From positions 29,070-93,069 of the forward strand of contig NZ_BONO01000019.1 of assembly GCF_016862755.1 (NCBI RefSeq): a stretch of 64,000 nucleotides of DNA, given 5' to 3'. A program made the position numbers and the translations under genes. Every line of letters begins with the position of its first letter. Positions within the stretch are counted from its first letter, which is position 1. Below the pieces are notes generated by a model, which saw only the letters and a program-made list of their open reading frames with translations, did not search any database and was not told where the DNA came from. Source of the stretch: Cellulomonas pakistanensis. GTDB lineage: Bacteria; Actinomycetota; Actinomycetes; Actinomycetales; Cellulomonadaceae. Positions 45,769 through 54,562 of this stretch are shown here, piece after piece.

Positions 45769-46410
45769 ATGGTGGCACCGCGTCCTCGTGCACCCCGGAG
45801 GTCCCTGGCGGCCGGCCTCGCGGCCTTGGCCCTCGGCGCGCTCGCGGCCTGCTCGGGCGGCGGGGGCACCGCGTCGTCCGCGGCGGACGCGGGCCTCGGG
45901 GCGTCCGCCCGCGCGGCGGTGTCGTCGGGCGCGGACTGCCTGGCGCCCCAGGTGCTCGACGCGCTCGGGTTCGCCGGCGCCGCGTCCGGCAGCACCGCGC
46001 ACCCGGACGTGCCCGAGGCCGGGCCGGTGCCCGAGGACTTCGCGGCCGTCTCGGCGGTGCTGTGCACGACGGGGGAGACGCTGACCGACGCCGCCGGGCG
46101 GTGGGCGGCGGTGACGGCCACGCGCCTCGAGGGCGACGTCCGGCCGCTGCTCACCGCGCTCACCGGGTCGACGACGCGGCCGGCGGCCGGCACCTCCTCC
46201 TCGCCGTGCGCGGACGGCGCGGACCGCGCGGACCTGTGGCTGGTGGACGCGCTCGGCGCCGCCGTGCGCGTCGCGCTGCCGGCCGGCGGGTGCGGCGCCC
46301 TGCCCGTGGCGGTCACGGAGGGGCTCGACGCGCTCGACGCCGTGGACGTCGAGCACTACCCGGTCGAGCTGGTCGGGCCGCGCGCGACCTCGTCCCCGAC
46401 CCCGGGCTGA
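45769..46410 (+). CDS. putative lipoprotein, unknown function
   Basis: 213 residues from ATG 45769 (GGAGGAG upstream). A lipoprotein signal is clear: basic PRAPRRS, hydrophobic LAAGLAALALGALAAC with lipobox LAAC, then a Gly/Ser/Thr linker. Four further cysteines (DCLAPQ, VLCTTG, SPCADG, GGCGAL) may form two disulphides. No known domain was recognised. It faces the outside of the membrane. It converges with coaA. Confidence 0.8.
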   Translation: MVAPRPRAPRRSLAAGLAALALGALAACSGGGGTASSAADAGLGASARAAVSSGADCLAPQVLDALGFAGAASGSTAHPDVPEAGPVPEDFAAVSAVLCTTGETLTDAAGRWAAVTATRLEGDVRPLLTALTGSTTRPAAGTSSSPCADGADRADLWLVDALGAAVRVALPAGGCGALPVAVTEGLDALDAVDVEHYPVELVGPRATSSPTPG

Positions 46411-46415
46411 CGGCC

Positions 46416-46444
46416 CGGGCCGGACGGGAGCCCGCCCCGGCCCG
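46416..46444. terminator. short bidirectional hairpin between the lipoprotein gene and coaA
   Basis: 8-bp stem CGGGCCGG / CCGGCCCG in the 40-base space between convergent genes. Confidence 0.45.
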
Positions 46445-46450
46445 CGTCGG

Positions 46451-47413
46451 TCAGAGCTTGCGGAGCCGCACGCGCCGCACGGAGTGGTCGCCGCCCTTGG
46501 TGAGCACGAGCGTCGCCCGGCTGCGGGTCGGCAGGATGTTCCGCACCAGGTTCGGCGCGTTGATCGCGTCCCAGATGCTCTCGGCGCGCGCGACGGCCTC
46601 GTCGTCGCTCAGCCCGGCGTACCGGTGGAAGTACGACTCCGGCCGGGCGAACGCCGTCGACCGCAGGGACAGGAACCGGTCGACGTACCACTGCCGCACG
46701 TCGGACGTGCGGGCGTCGACGTAGATCGAGAAGTCGAAGAAGTCGCTGACCGCCAGGTTCGACGTGCTGGAGGTGCCGGCCGCGGACGGCGCGGGCTGCA
46801 GGACGTTGAGGCCCTCCACGATGAGCACGTCCGGGCGGCGCACGACGACCTCGGCGCCCGGGACGATGTCGTAGGTGACGTGGTCGTACACCGGCGCCCG
46901 CACCTCGTCGTGCCCGGCCTTGACCTTCGACACGAACTGCAGCAGCGCCCGCCGGTCGTACGACTCCGGGAAGCCCTTGCGGTCCATCAGGCCGCGCCGC
47001 TCGAGCTCGGCGTTCGGGTGCAGGAACCCGTCGGTGGTCATCAGGGCGACGTTCGGGGTCGCGGGCCAGCGCGCCATCAGCTCGCGGAGCAGGCGGGCCG
47101 TCGTCGACTTGCCCACCGCGACCGACCCCGCGACGCCGATCACGAACGGGGTGCGCGGGGTGTCCTCGCGCAGGAAGGTCGACGCCGCGGCGTGCAGGCG
47201 TCGGGTCGCGGTCACGTGCAGGTCGAGCAGCCGGGACAGCGGGCGGTAGATCGCGTCGACCTCCGCCAGGTCGATCGGGTCGCCGAGCCCGCGCAGCCGG
47301 GTGACGTCGTCGTCGGTCAGCGGCAGGGGCGTGGACTCCGAGAGGCGGACCCACGACTCCCGGTCGAGCTCCACGTACGGGGAGGTCTGCCCGGGGACGT
47401 CGGTGGCGCGCAC
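46451..47413 (-). CDS. coaA: type I pantothenate kinase
   Basis: 320 residues from GTG 47413 ([20 protein letters not shown]). P-loop [12 protein letters not shown] at 93-104, [13 protein letters not shown], and the substrate-site [10 protein letters not shown] are diagnostic. It phosphorylates pantothenate in the first, controlled step of CoA synthesis. It is divergent from glmS. A GTG five codons upstream is an alternative start. Confidence 0.95.
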   Translation of the reverse strand: MRATDVPGQTSPYVELDRESWVRLSESTPLPLTDDDVTRLRGLGDPIDLAEVDAIYRPLSRLLDLHVTATRRLHAAASTFLREDTPRTPFVIGVAGSVAVGKSTTARLLRELMARWPATPNVALMTTDGFLHPNAELERRGLMDRKGFPESYDRRALLQFVSKVKAGHDEVRAPVYDHVTYDIVPGAEVVVRRPDVLIVEGLNVLQPAPSAAGTSSTSNLAVSDFFDFSIYVDARTSDVRQWYVDRFLSLRSTAFARPESYFHRYAGLSDDEAVARAESIWDAINAPNLVRNILPTRSRATLVLTKGGDHSVRRVRLRKL

Positions 47414-47419
47414 CCGACG

Positions 47420-47425
47420 ATTCTG
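47420..47425 (-). promoter_or_regulatory. possible -10 box of coaA
   Basis: On the minus strand CAGAAT ends 6 bases before GTG 47413, consistent with a leaderless mRNA and with that start. Confidence 0.4.
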
Positions 47426-47499
47426 CACGATGCCGCGGGTCCCGCCCGCCGGGGCGCCGGACGTGACCTGCGCCGCGGCGGAGCGGCGGGGCGCGCGGA

Positions 47500-47505
47500 T
47501 AGACT
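47500..47505 (+). promoter_or_regulatory. -10 box, leaderless start of glmS
   Basis: TAGACT ends 7 bases before the ATG at 47513. No ribosome-binding site is seen, and no glmS ribozyme-like leader can fit. Confidence 0.6.
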
Positions 47506-47512
47506 CCCGCCC

Positions 47513-49369
47513 ATGTGTGGAATCGTCGGGTATGTCGGTGAGCACGAGCCGGACGGCCGTCCGCTCGGGGTCGTCCTGGAGGGTCTGCGCCGCCTGGAGT
47601 ACCGGGGGTACGACTCGGCGGGCGTCGCGCTCGTCACCGGCGCGGGCGGCCTGGCCACCGCGAAGAAGGCGGGCAAGCTCGCGAACCTGACGGGGCTGCT
47701 CGAGGAGCAGCCCCTGCCGGGCGCGACCGCCGGCATCGGGCACACCCGCTGGGCGACCCACGGCGGCCCGACCGACGGCAACGCGCACCCGCACGTCGCC
47801 GGCGGCGTCGCGCTGATCCACAACGGCATCGTGGAGAACTTCGCGGTCCTCAAGGAGGAGCTGATCGCCGACGGCGCCGAGCTGCTGTCCGAGACCGACA
47901 CCGAGGTCGTCGCGCACCTCGTCGCGCGCGCCTACGACGAGGTCAAGGACCTCGGTGAGGCCATGCGCCAGGTCGTCCGCCGCCTGCACGGCACGTTCAC
48001 CCTGCTCGCGGTGCACGCCGACCACCCCGACACGGTGGTGGGCGCCCGGCACGACTCCCCGCTGGTCGTCGGCCTCGGCGACGGGGCGAACTACCTCGGC
48101 TCCGACGTGGCCGCGTTCATCGCGGAGACCCGCCGGGCGCTCGAGCTCGCGCAGGACCAGGTCGTCGTCATCACGCCGCGCTCCGTGACCGTGACCGACT
48201 TCGACGGCAACCCGGCCGAGGGTCGCGAGTACACGATCGACTGGGACGCCGCGGCCGCCGAGAAGGGCGGGTTCCGCTCCTTCATGGAGAAGGAGATCGC
48301 GGACCAGCCGCAGGCCGTGCAGGACACCCTGCTGGGCCGCACGGACACCCAGGGCCGGCTGATCCTCGACGACCTCAAGATCGACGAGTCGGTGCTCCGC
48401 TCGGTCGACAAGATCATCGTGATCGCCTGCGGCACCGCCGCCTACTCGGGCCACGTCGCCAAGTACGCGATCGAGCACTGGTGCCGGATCCCCGTCGAGG
48501 TCGAGCTGGCGCACGAGTTCCGCTACCGCGACCCGATCCTGGACGAGCGCACGCTGGTCGTCGCGATCTCCCAGTCGGGCGAGACCATGGACACGCTGAT
48601 GGCGGTCCGGCACGCGCGCGAGCAGGGCGCGAAGGTCCTCGCGATCTGCAACACCCACGGGTCGACGATCCCGCGCGAGTCCGACGCGGTGCTCTACACG
48701 CACGCCGGCCCCGAGGTGGCGGTCGCGTCGACGAAGGCGTTCCTCGCGCAGATCACCGCGGCCTACCTGCTGGGCCTGTACCTGGCGCAGCTGCGCGGCA
48801 ACAAGTTCGCGGACGAGATCGCCGAGATCCTCGACGACCTGCGCGCGATGCCGGAGAAGATCCAGGAGGTCCTCGACCGGTCCGGGCGGGTGCGGGAGAT
48901 CGCCCGCTGGATGGCCGACACCTCGTCGGTGCTGTTCCTCGGCCGGCACGTCGGGTTCCCGGTGGCCCTGGAGGGCGCGCTCAAGCTCAAGGAGATCGCG
49001 TACATCCACGCCGAGGGCTTCGCCGCCGGCGAGCTCAAGCACGGCCCGATCGCGCTGATCGAGCCGGGCCAGCCCGTGTTCGTGATCGTGCCCAGCCCGC
49101 GCGGCCGGGACTCGCTGCACTCGAAGGTCGTCTCCAACATCCAGGAGATCCGGGCCCGCGGCGCGCGGACCCTGGTCATCGCGGAGGACGGCGACGAGGC
49201 GGTGCGGGCGTACGCCGACGAGGTGTTCTACGTCCCGCAGACGCCGACCCTGCTGGCGCCGCTGCTGTCCGTGGTGCCGCTGCAGATCTTCGCGTGCGAG
49301 CTCGCCACGGCCCGCGGCCTGGACGTCGACCAGCCGCGGAACCTGGCGAAGTCGGTCACCGTCGAGTGA
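47513..49369 (+). CDS. glmS: glutamine:fructose-6-phosphate aminotransferase (isomerizing)
   Basis: 618 residues. Nucleophile Cys2 (MCGIVGYVG) begins the glutaminase domain ([16 protein letters not shown]); two SIS sugar-isomerase domains follow ([12 protein letters not shown], then [11 protein letters not shown]) and the C-terminus ends KSVTVE. It makes glucosamine-6-P, the substrate of glmM encoded upstream in this window. Transcription seems leaderless, so the glmS ribozyme known from Firmicutes is absent. Confidence 0.98.
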   Translation: MCGIVGYVGEHEPDGRPLGVVLEGLRRLEYRGYDSAGVALVTGAGGLATAKKAGKLANLTGLLEEQPLPGATAGIGHTRWATHGGPTDGNAHPHVAGGVALIHNGIVENFAVLKEELIADGAELLSETDTEVVAHLVARAYDEVKDLGEAMRQVVRRLHGTFTLLAVHADHPDTVVGARHDSPLVVGLGDGANYLGSDVAAFIAETRRALELAQDQVVVITPRSVTVTDFDGNPAEGREYTIDWDAAAAEKGGFRSFMEKEIADQPQAVQDTLLGRTDTQGRLILDDLKIDESVLRSVDKIIVIACGTAAYSGHVAKYAIEHWCRIPVEVELAHEFRYRDPILDERTLVVAISQSGETMDTLMAVRHAREQGAKVLAICNTHGSTIPRESDAVLYTHAGPEVAVASTKAFLAQITAAYLLGLYLAQLRGNKFADEIAEILDDLRAMPEKIQEVLDRSGRVREIARWMADTSSVLFLGRHVGFPVALEGALKLKEIAYIHAEGFAAGELKHGPIALIEPGQPVFVIVPSPRGRDSLHSKVVSNIQEIRARGARTLVIAEDGDEAVRAYADEVFYVPQTPTLLAPLLSVVPLQIFACELATARGLDVDQPRNLAKSVTVE

Positions 49370-49719
49370 TCGTCGGCGTCGGGATCGACGTCGTCGACGT
49401 CGCCCGGTTCATGGCGACGGTCGAGCGGGTGCCCGCCCTGCGCGTGCGCCTGTTCACGCCCGAGGAGCGGGAGCTGCCGCCGGCCTCGCTGGCCGCGCGG
49501 TTCGCCGCGAAGGAGGCGATCGCGAAGTCGCTCGGCGCGCCGGCGGGGATGTCCTGGCAGGACGCCACGGTGCGCCGGGTGCTCGGCGAGCAGCCGGTCG
49601 TCGAGGTCACGGGCACGGTCGCCGCCGCGGCGGGACGCCTGGGCGTGACCCGGTTCCACCTGTCCCTCAGCCACGACGCGGGCATCGCGTCGGCCATGGT
49701 GGTCGCGGAGTCGGACTGA
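49366..49719 (+). CDS. acpS: holo-[acyl-carrier-protein] synthase
   Basis: 117 residues, GTG overlapping the glmS stop (GTGA). [12 protein letters not shown] carries the metal-binding Asp, and [15 protein letters not shown] the catalytic Glu/Lys of the AcpS family; the ending [19 protein letters not shown] is typical. It transfers phosphopantetheine from CoA to acyl carrier protein, linking with coaA nearby. Confidence 0.95.
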   Translation: MIVGVGIDVVDVARFMATVERVPALRVRLFTPEERELPPASLAARFAAKEAIAKSLGAPAGMSWQDATVRRVLGEQPVVEVTGTVAAAAGRLGVTRFHLSLSHDAGIASAMVVAESD

Positions 49720-49736
49720 TCGCGCGAGGCGGTTGC

Positions 49737-49795
49737 CGAGTGTCCAGAAACCCGGGTACGGATCAGGACGAACCGGGCGGGTTTCTGGACACTCG
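49737..49795. repeat. 59-bp palindrome at the 3' end of DUF559 gene 2
   Basis: Arms CGAGTGTCCAGAAACCCG / CGGGTTTCTGGACACTCG pair perfectly over 17-18 bp around a central 22-23 bases. The arm nearer the gene is coding: it gives the last residues (RVSRNPPGSS) of the DUF559 protein. Confidence 0.85.
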
Positions 49796-50713
49796 ACGCG
49801 CGCGGCGGCTCGCGAGGGCCGCGCGGATCCACCCGGTCGCGCGGGCCGGGTCGCGGACGTCGTCGGCGGTGCAGGTGATCAGGCGCCAGCCCGCGTGCTC
49901 CAGCGCCTGCCGCCGGGCGACGTCGCGGCGCCACGCGCGCGGCTCGGTCCGGTGGACGTCGCCGTCGTACTCGACGGCGACGCGCTCGTCCCGGTAGCTC
50001 AGGTCGGGCAGCGCGACGAACCGGCCGTCCCGGTCGTGCACCGGGCGGTTGACGACCGGGCAGGGCAGCCCGGCCGCGACGAGCGCGAGGCGGAGGCGTG
50101 TCTCCTGACAGCTGTCCGTCCCGGCGCGCACGAGCGGCAGCGCATCCCGGAGTCGCCGCGCTCCCCGAGCGCCGGGCGCGAGCCGGTCGACGGCCCGCTT
50201 CAGGTCCCGGAGCGCGGCGACGGGCGCGCGTCGGCGGAGGAGGGCGTCGCCGAGCACGACCAGCTCGGTGTCGTCGAGCTCGCCCGCGAGCTGAGTCCAC
50301 AGCCGCGACGGCAGGACGACGGGCAGGCCGTCGCGGACGAGCACGGGCTCGCGTCCCGCCGGCCGGCTGTGGCTCTGCACCCCGAGCCGCCGGGGACGGC
50401 GGACGGTCTCCGGCACCTCCACGTGCACGTCGTCCGGCCGTCGGAGGCCGCGCGGGCGGTCCACCCCCAGCAGGTGGAGGGCGGTCGCGTGGCTGAACAC
50501 CGCCGCCGGGGGCAGCACCGGGAGCAGCTCGCGGCAGCGCGCGGGGAGGTCGTCCGCCCGGGGCCGGACCGCGCCCGTGCGGACGCCGCGGGTCGGACGG
50601 CGCAGCCCGGCGCCGTCCAGGTCGGTCGCGGAGAGCCCGGCCGCGCGGCCCTCGGCGAGCGTGAACGCGCGGCCCGCCAGGGACTCCGGGAGCGCTCGCG
50701 AGCCGTCGGTCAC
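49763..50713 (-). CDS. DUF559 (Vsr-like) domain protein
   Basis: 316 residues from GTG 50713, with GGGAGAG upstream on the minus strand. The N-terminal half (FTLAEGRAAGLSATDLDGAG; FSHATALHLLGVDRP) matches the layout of the cassette 1 protein ([13 protein letters not shown]). The C-terminus has the DUF559/Vsr-type core: Glu204 (ETRLRLAL), Asp237 (LPDLSYRDER), Glu248 and Asp250 (VAVEYDGDVHR), His254, then ALEHAGWRLITCTADDV. The motifs look intact. The function is unknown; a nicking or DNA-binding role is inferred from the fold. Its C-terminus is encoded within a boundary palindrome. Confidence 0.82.
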   Translation of the reverse strand: MTDGSRALPESLAGRAFTLAEGRAAGLSATDLDGAGLRRPTRGVRTGAVRPRADDLPARCRELLPVLPPAAVFSHATALHLLGVDRPRGLRRPDDVHVEVPETVRRPRRLGVQSHSRPAGREPVLVRDGLPVVLPSRLWTQLAGELDDTELVVLGDALLRRRAPVAALRDLKRAVDRLAPGARGARRLRDALPLVRAGTDSCQETRLRLALVAAGLPCPVVNRPVHDRDGRFVALPDLSYRDERVAVEYDGDVHRTEPRAWRRDVARRQALEHAGWRLITCTADDVRDPARATGWIRAALASRRARRVSRNPPGSS

Positions 50714-50782
50714 CCAGCGACTCTCCCGCGGACTATCCGACCGCGGAGGTCTGCGCGCCCCCCCTGTGGATGAGCTCCGCGC

Positions 50783-50841
50783 CGAGTGTCCAGAAACGCG
50801 ACCGTTCTGGACGGGTATGTCCGCGGGGTTCTGGACAGTCG
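50783..50841. repeat. 59-bp palindrome upstream of DUF559 gene 2
   Basis: Arms CGAGTGTCCAGAAACGCG / CGGGGTTCTGGACAGTCG (3 mismatches). The centre contains another TTCTGGAC that pairs exactly with the left GTCCAGAA. It has the same length as its partner at 49737. Confidence 0.8.
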
Positions 50842-50853
50842 GCGTTGAGGGGG

Positions 50854-51840
50854 TCAGCGGAGGGCCGGGACGACCTCGCGCTCGAAGAGCTCGATGCCGG
50901 AGCGGTCGTAGGCCGCCTCGGCGAAGTACGTGATGGCGTAGGTCATGCCGAGGGCCTGCAGCTCGGTGAGCTTCTCGACGATCTGCTCCGGCGTGCCGAC
51001 CAGCGGGCCGTTGCGGAAGTCCTCGGCGGTCTTCGGCGCCTGGTCCGGGACGGTGCGGGCGTAGTGCTCCTCGATCCAGGCGATGCGGTCGTCGACCTCG
51101 GCCTCCGTCGAGCCGATCACCACGTTGTAGTTGGCCGACCGCGTGATCTCGTCGTAGTTCCGGCCGATCGCGGCGCAGTGCTCCTGGAGCACCCGGCTCT
51201 TGTGCGCGAACCCGGCGGGGGTGCCGTCGAAGTTGGTGTACGCGGCGTGCTCGGCCGCGACGCGCAGGGTCTTGCGCTCGCCGCCGCCCGCGATCCACAG
51301 CGGCGGGCCGTCGACCTGCAGCGGCAGCGGCGACAGCTGGGCGCCGTCGACCTGGTAGTGCGCGCCGTCGAGGGTCGCGACCCCGTTGGTCCACAGCTGC
51401 TTCATGATCTGCACGCCCTCGTCGAGCATGGCGATCCGCTCGCCCGCCCGCGGGAAGCCGTACCCGTAGGCGCGCCACTCGTGCTCGTACCAGCCGGCGC
51501 CGATGCCCATCTGGACCCGCCCGCCGGAGATGATGTCGGCGGTGGCCGCGACCTTCGCGAGGTAGGCCGGGTTCCGGTAGGCCATGCAGGTGCACATCTG
51601 GCCGAGCGTCACGCGGCTGGTCGTGGCCGCGTAGGCGTTCATGAGGCTCCAGGCCTCGTGGGTGGCCTCGCCGTTGGGCTCGGGCACCGCGTGGAAGTGG
51701 TCGTAGACCCAGATCGAGTCGAAGGCGTCGCCCTGGTCGGCGTAGGTGGCGAGGCCGCTCATCACGGACCAGTGGTCGCGGGCGTCGATGCCCGTGAGGT
51801 CCTGCCGCCAGCCCTGGGGGATGAAGAGTCCGAAGCGCAT
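50854..51840 (-). CDS. LLM-class F420-dependent oxidoreductase
   Basis: 328 residues (MRFGLFIPQGWRQDLTGIDA). Luciferase-like TIM-barrel signatures are IWVYDHFHAVPEP, TSRVTLGQMCTCMAYRNPAY, ISGGRVQMGIGAGWYEHEW and the C-terminal LVGTPEQIVEKLTELQALG. Actinobacterial members of this subgroup use coenzyme F420 rather than FMN. The substrate is not known. On the minus strand TTACGT lies 7 bases before the ATG, so the mRNA is probably leaderless. Confidence 0.88.
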   Translation of the reverse strand: MRFGLFIPQGWRQDLTGIDARDHWSVMSGLATYADQGDAFDSIWVYDHFHAVPEPNGEATHEAWSLMNAYAATTSRVTLGQMCTCMAYRNPAYLAKVAATADIISGGRVQMGIGAGWYEHEWRAYGYGFPRAGERIAMLDEGVQIMKQLWTNGVATLDGAHYQVDGAQLSPLPLQVDGPPLWIAGGGERKTLRVAAEHAAYTNFDGTPAGFAHKSRVLQEHCAAIGRNYDEITRSANYNVVIGSTEAEVDDRIAWIEEHYARTVPDQAPKTAEDFRNGPLVGTPEQIVEKLTELQALGMTYAITYFAEAAYDRSGIELFEREVVPALR

Positions 51841-51847
51841 GCGCGCA

Positions 51848-51853
51848 ACGTAA
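51848..51853 (-). promoter_or_regulatory. possible -10 box of the LLM oxidoreductase gene
   Basis: TTACGT on the minus strand, 7 bases before the ATG at 51840; TACGTT, one base closer, fits TANNNT better. Confidence 0.4.
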
Positions 51854-51970
51854 CCCTGACGGGGCCGGAGCGCCGTCCGGCGGCCACCCACGCAGCGGCG
51901 CGGGGAGCGCCGGCGACCACCATCCCGCAGAGCACGCGCGCGGGGCCCGGGCCTCGGCCAGGATGGACGC

Positions 51971-53731
51971 ATGATCCTGGGGTACACGGCGGCCGAGGTC
52001 CGTGCGGCGGAGGAGCCGCTGCTCGCGCGGGGGGTGCCGCTCATGCAGCACGCCGCGTTCGCGCTGGCGGGGCGGGTCGCCGCCGAGCTGGCCGAGCGGC
52101 GCGGGCAGGTGCGCGGCGCGACGGTGGTGGCGCTGGTCGGGTCGGGCAACAACGGCGGTGACGCGCTGCACGCGGGGGCGTTCCTCGCCCGGCGCGGGGT
52201 GTCGGTGGTCGCGGTGTGCGCGACCGACGAGCCGCACGCCGAGGGGCTGGCGGCGCTGCGCCGGGCCGGCGGGCGGGCCGTGCGGGCGGTGGACGCGGAC
52301 CCGGGCGCAGGGGACCACGCGGCGGTCGGCGGGGCGGCGGACGGCGGGGCGGACGGCGGGGCGGCGGACGGCGGGCCGGACCGCGCGGCGGCGGACGGCG
52401 GGGCGGACCGTGCCGCGGCAGGCGACCGCGGGGCATCCGCGGTCGGCACCTCGGCCGCCCCCGACCGCGTGCGCGGCGCCGGCCCCGACGGCCTGCCGGG
52501 CGTCTGGCTCGGCGACGCCGTGGCCGAGGCCTACGCCGCCGACGTCGTGCTGGACGGCCTGCTCGGCATCGGCGGCCGGGGCGCGCCGCGCGGCACGGCG
52601 GGGCTGCTGGCCGGGCTGCTCTCCGACCTGCTCGAGTCCGAGGACGCCGGCGCGGCGGGCGGCGGCCCGCGCAGCGCGGCGGAGGCCGGCGGCGGCCCGC
52701 TGGTCGTCGCGGTCGACCTGCCGAGCGGCATCGGGGTGGACGACGGCGCGCTGCCGGACGGCCCGGTGCTGCCGGCCGGGCTGACGGTGACGTTCGGCGC
52801 GGCGAAGCCCGGCCTGCTGCTGCCGCCGGCGTCCCGGCGTGCGGGGCGGGTCGAGGTCGTCGACCTGGGGCTGCCGCTGCCGGAGCGCCCGTCGGCCGCG
52901 CGCCTGGCGCCCGCCGACGTGGCGGCGCTGTGGCCGGTCCCGGGGCCGGAGGACCACAAGTACAGCCGCGGGGTGCTCGGCGTCGTGGCGGGCACGCCCG
53001 CCTACCCGGGCGCGGCCGTGCTCACGGTGTCGGCGGCGGCGCTGTCGGGCGTCGGCATGGTCCGGTACGTCGGCCCGTCCGCGGTCGCGCGGTCGGTGCT
53101 CGCTGCCCGCCCCGAGGTCGTCGCGGGGGAGGGGCGGGTGCAGGCGTGGCTGCTCGGCCCCGGGGTCGACCCGCGCCACGCGAAGCAGGCCCGGCGGCTC
53201 ACGGACGCGCTGCACGCGGCGCTCGCGGAGGGCCTGCCCGCCGTGCTCGACGCCGGGGCGCTCGCGCTGGCGCCGCGGGAGCTCGCGCCGTGGTGCGTGC
53301 TGACCCCGCACGCCGGGGAGCTGGCGACGCTGCTCGGCCGGCTCGGCGAGGACGTCGACCGGGCGGAGGTCGAGGCGGAGCCGCTGCGCTGGGCGCGCCG
53401 CGCGCACGAGCTGACCGGCGCGACGGTGCTGCTCAAGGGCTCGACGACGGTCGTCGTGGGCGCGGGGGGCGCGGTGTACGCGCAGGGCGACGCCCCGGGC
53501 TGGCTCGCGACCGCGGGGTCAGGCGACGTGCTCGCGGGGGTGCTGGGCGCGCTGCTCGCCGGCCGCGCCGCGGACGTGCTGGCCGACCCGCCGCTCGCCG
53601 CCGCGCTGGCCGCCGCGGCGGCGCTGGTGCACGGCCGGGCGGCGGACGTCGCGGTGCCGGGCGGACCCGTCACCGCCCTGGGCGTCGCGCACGCGCTGCC
53701 GGCGACCGTGGCCGGGGTGCTCCGTGGCTGA
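51971..53731 (+). CDS. nnr: bifunctional NAD(P)H-hydrate epimerase / ADP-dependent NAD(P)H-hydrate dehydratase
   Basis: 586 residues. The N-terminal epimerase domain has GSGNNGGDALHAG at 58-70 and DLPSGIGVDDG; the C-terminal kinase-like dehydratase domain has KYSRGVLGVVAG, LTPHAGELATLLG and TAGSGDVLAGVLGAL. Together they repair damaged NAD(P)H hydrates. An Ala/Gly/Asp low-complexity insertion at about 113-160, coded by a GC repeat, splits the epimerase domain. It overlaps the next gene by 8 bases. Confidence 0.93.
   Translation: MILGYTAAEVRAAEEPLLARGVPLMQHAAFALAGRVAAELAERRGQVRGATVVALVGSGNNGGDALHAGAFLARRGVSVVAVCATDEPHAEGLAALRRAGGRAVRAVDADPGAGDHAAVGGAADGGADGGAADGGPDRAAADGGADRAAAGDRGASAVGTSAAPDRVRGAGPDGLPGVWLGDAVAEAYAADVVLDGLLGIGGRGAPRGTAGLLAGLLSDLLESEDAGAAGGGPRSAAEAGGGPLVVAVDLPSGIGVDDGALPDGPVLPAGLTVTFGAAKPGLLLPPASRRAGRVEVVDLGLPLPERPSAARLAPADVAALWPVPGPEDHKYSRGVLGVVAGTPAYPGAAVLTVSAAALSGVGMVRYVGPSAVARSVLAARPEVVAGEGRVQAWLLGPGVDPRHAKQARRLTDALHAALAEGLPAVLDAGALALAPRELAPWCVLTPHAGELATLLGRLGEDVDRAEVEAEPLRWARRAHELTGATVLLKGSTTVVVGAGGAVYAQGDAPGWLATAGSGDVLAGVLGALLAGRAADVLADPPLAAALAAAAALVHGRAADVAVPGGPVTALGVAHALPATVAGVLRG
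52328..52408 (+). repeat. degenerate GCGGACGGCGGG repeat in nnr
   Basis: About seven imperfect units of GCGGACGGCGGG / GCGGCGGACGGC code for a GGADGGAADGG-like tract. Units are multiples of three, so length change keeps the frame. It is probably a disordered loop. Confidence 0.7.
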
Positions 53732-54506
53732 CCCGCGCGACGACGCCGTCGCCCCCGACGGCGCGACCGCCCCCGCCTCGCCCGCCGCCGCGCCTGCCGA
53801 CGCGGCCCCCGCCTCGCCCGCCCCCGCGCCTGCCGCCGCCGCGCCCGCCGCCGCGGCCCCCGCCGCCGCCCCGCTCCGCGGGGACCTGCTCCGCCGGGTC
53901 GCCGCCCTGCTGGACCCGCCGGCCGACGGCACCGCCCCGGCCCGCCGGCTGCTCGGGATCGCGGGCGCGCCCGGCGCGGGCAAGTCGACGCTGAGCGCGC
54001 AGATCCTCGCCGCGTTCCCCGGGCGGTGCGTGGTCGTGCCGATGGACGGCTTCCACCTCGCGCAGACCGAGCTCGAGCGGCTCGGCCGCGCCGACCGCAA
54101 GGGCGCGCCCGACACGTTCGACGCCGCGGGCTACGTGGCGCTGCTGCGCCGGCTGCGCGCCCCGGTCCCGGGCGAGACGGTGTATGCGCCCGAGTACCGG
54201 CGCGACCTGCGCAACGGGGTGGCCGGTGCGATCGCCGTGCCCGCCGACGTGCCGCTGGTGGTCACAGAGGGCAACTACCTGCTGCTCGAGGAGCACGGGT
54301 TCGCGCCGGTCCGGGACCTGCTGGACGTGTGCTGGTTCGTCGACCTGCCGGAGGAGGTGCGGGCGGAACGGCTGGTGGCCCGGCACGAGCTGTTCGGCAA
54401 GCCCTCGGCCGCCGCGTACGCGTGGACGCACGGGCCGGACCAGCGCAACGCGGACCTCGTCGCGGCGACCCGCTCCCGCGCGGACGCCGTCGTCACCGTC
54501 GACTGA
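53724..54506 (+). CDS. P-loop nucleoside/nucleotide kinase family protein
   Basis: 260 residues, GTG start 53724 inside the end of nnr. A 55-residue Ala/Pro-rich N-terminus precedes a kinase domain: Walker A GIAGAPGAGKST, PMDGFHLAQTELERLGRADR, TEGNYLLLEE and WFVDLPEEVRAERLVARHE. It resembles the uridine kinase/pantothenate kinase superfamily (YggC/FruK-like members); the substrate cannot be named. Translation is coupled to nnr. Confidence 0.85.
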   Translation: MADPRDDAVAPDGATAPASPAAAPADAAPASPAPAPAAAAPAAAAPAAAPLRGDLLRRVAALLDPPADGTAPARRLLGIAGAPGAGKSTLSAQILAAFPGRCVVVPMDGFHLAQTELERLGRADRKGAPDTFDAAGYVALLRRLRAPVPGETVYAPEYRRDLRNGVAGAIAVPADVPLVVTEGNYLLLEEHGFAPVRDLLDVCWFVDLPEEVRAERLVARHELFGKPSAAAYAWTHGPDQRNADLVAATRSRADAVVTVD

Positions 54507-54562
54507 CCGGCTCCGCCGCGCGCCCGCGCGAGGCACCCGCGCGCCGGTGGGAGACTGGGTCC

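Larger units (their letters stand above)
49737..50841 (-). mobile_element. palindrome-bounded DUF559 cassette 2 (putative)
   Basis: A 1105-bp unit with one gene (49763-50713, minus strand) bounded by two related 59-bp palindromes (49737-49795 and 50783-50841). Its plan, size and gene family match cassette 1 at 10898-12015, but the palindrome sequence is different. It lies between acpS (+) and the LLM gene (-), again between convergent core genes. Movement is inferred, not shown. Confidence 0.4.

Noticed and set aside
47400..47520. glmS ribozyme upstream of glmS
   Set aside because: The TAGACT box is 7 bases before the ATG, leaving no room for a transcribed leader ribozyme.
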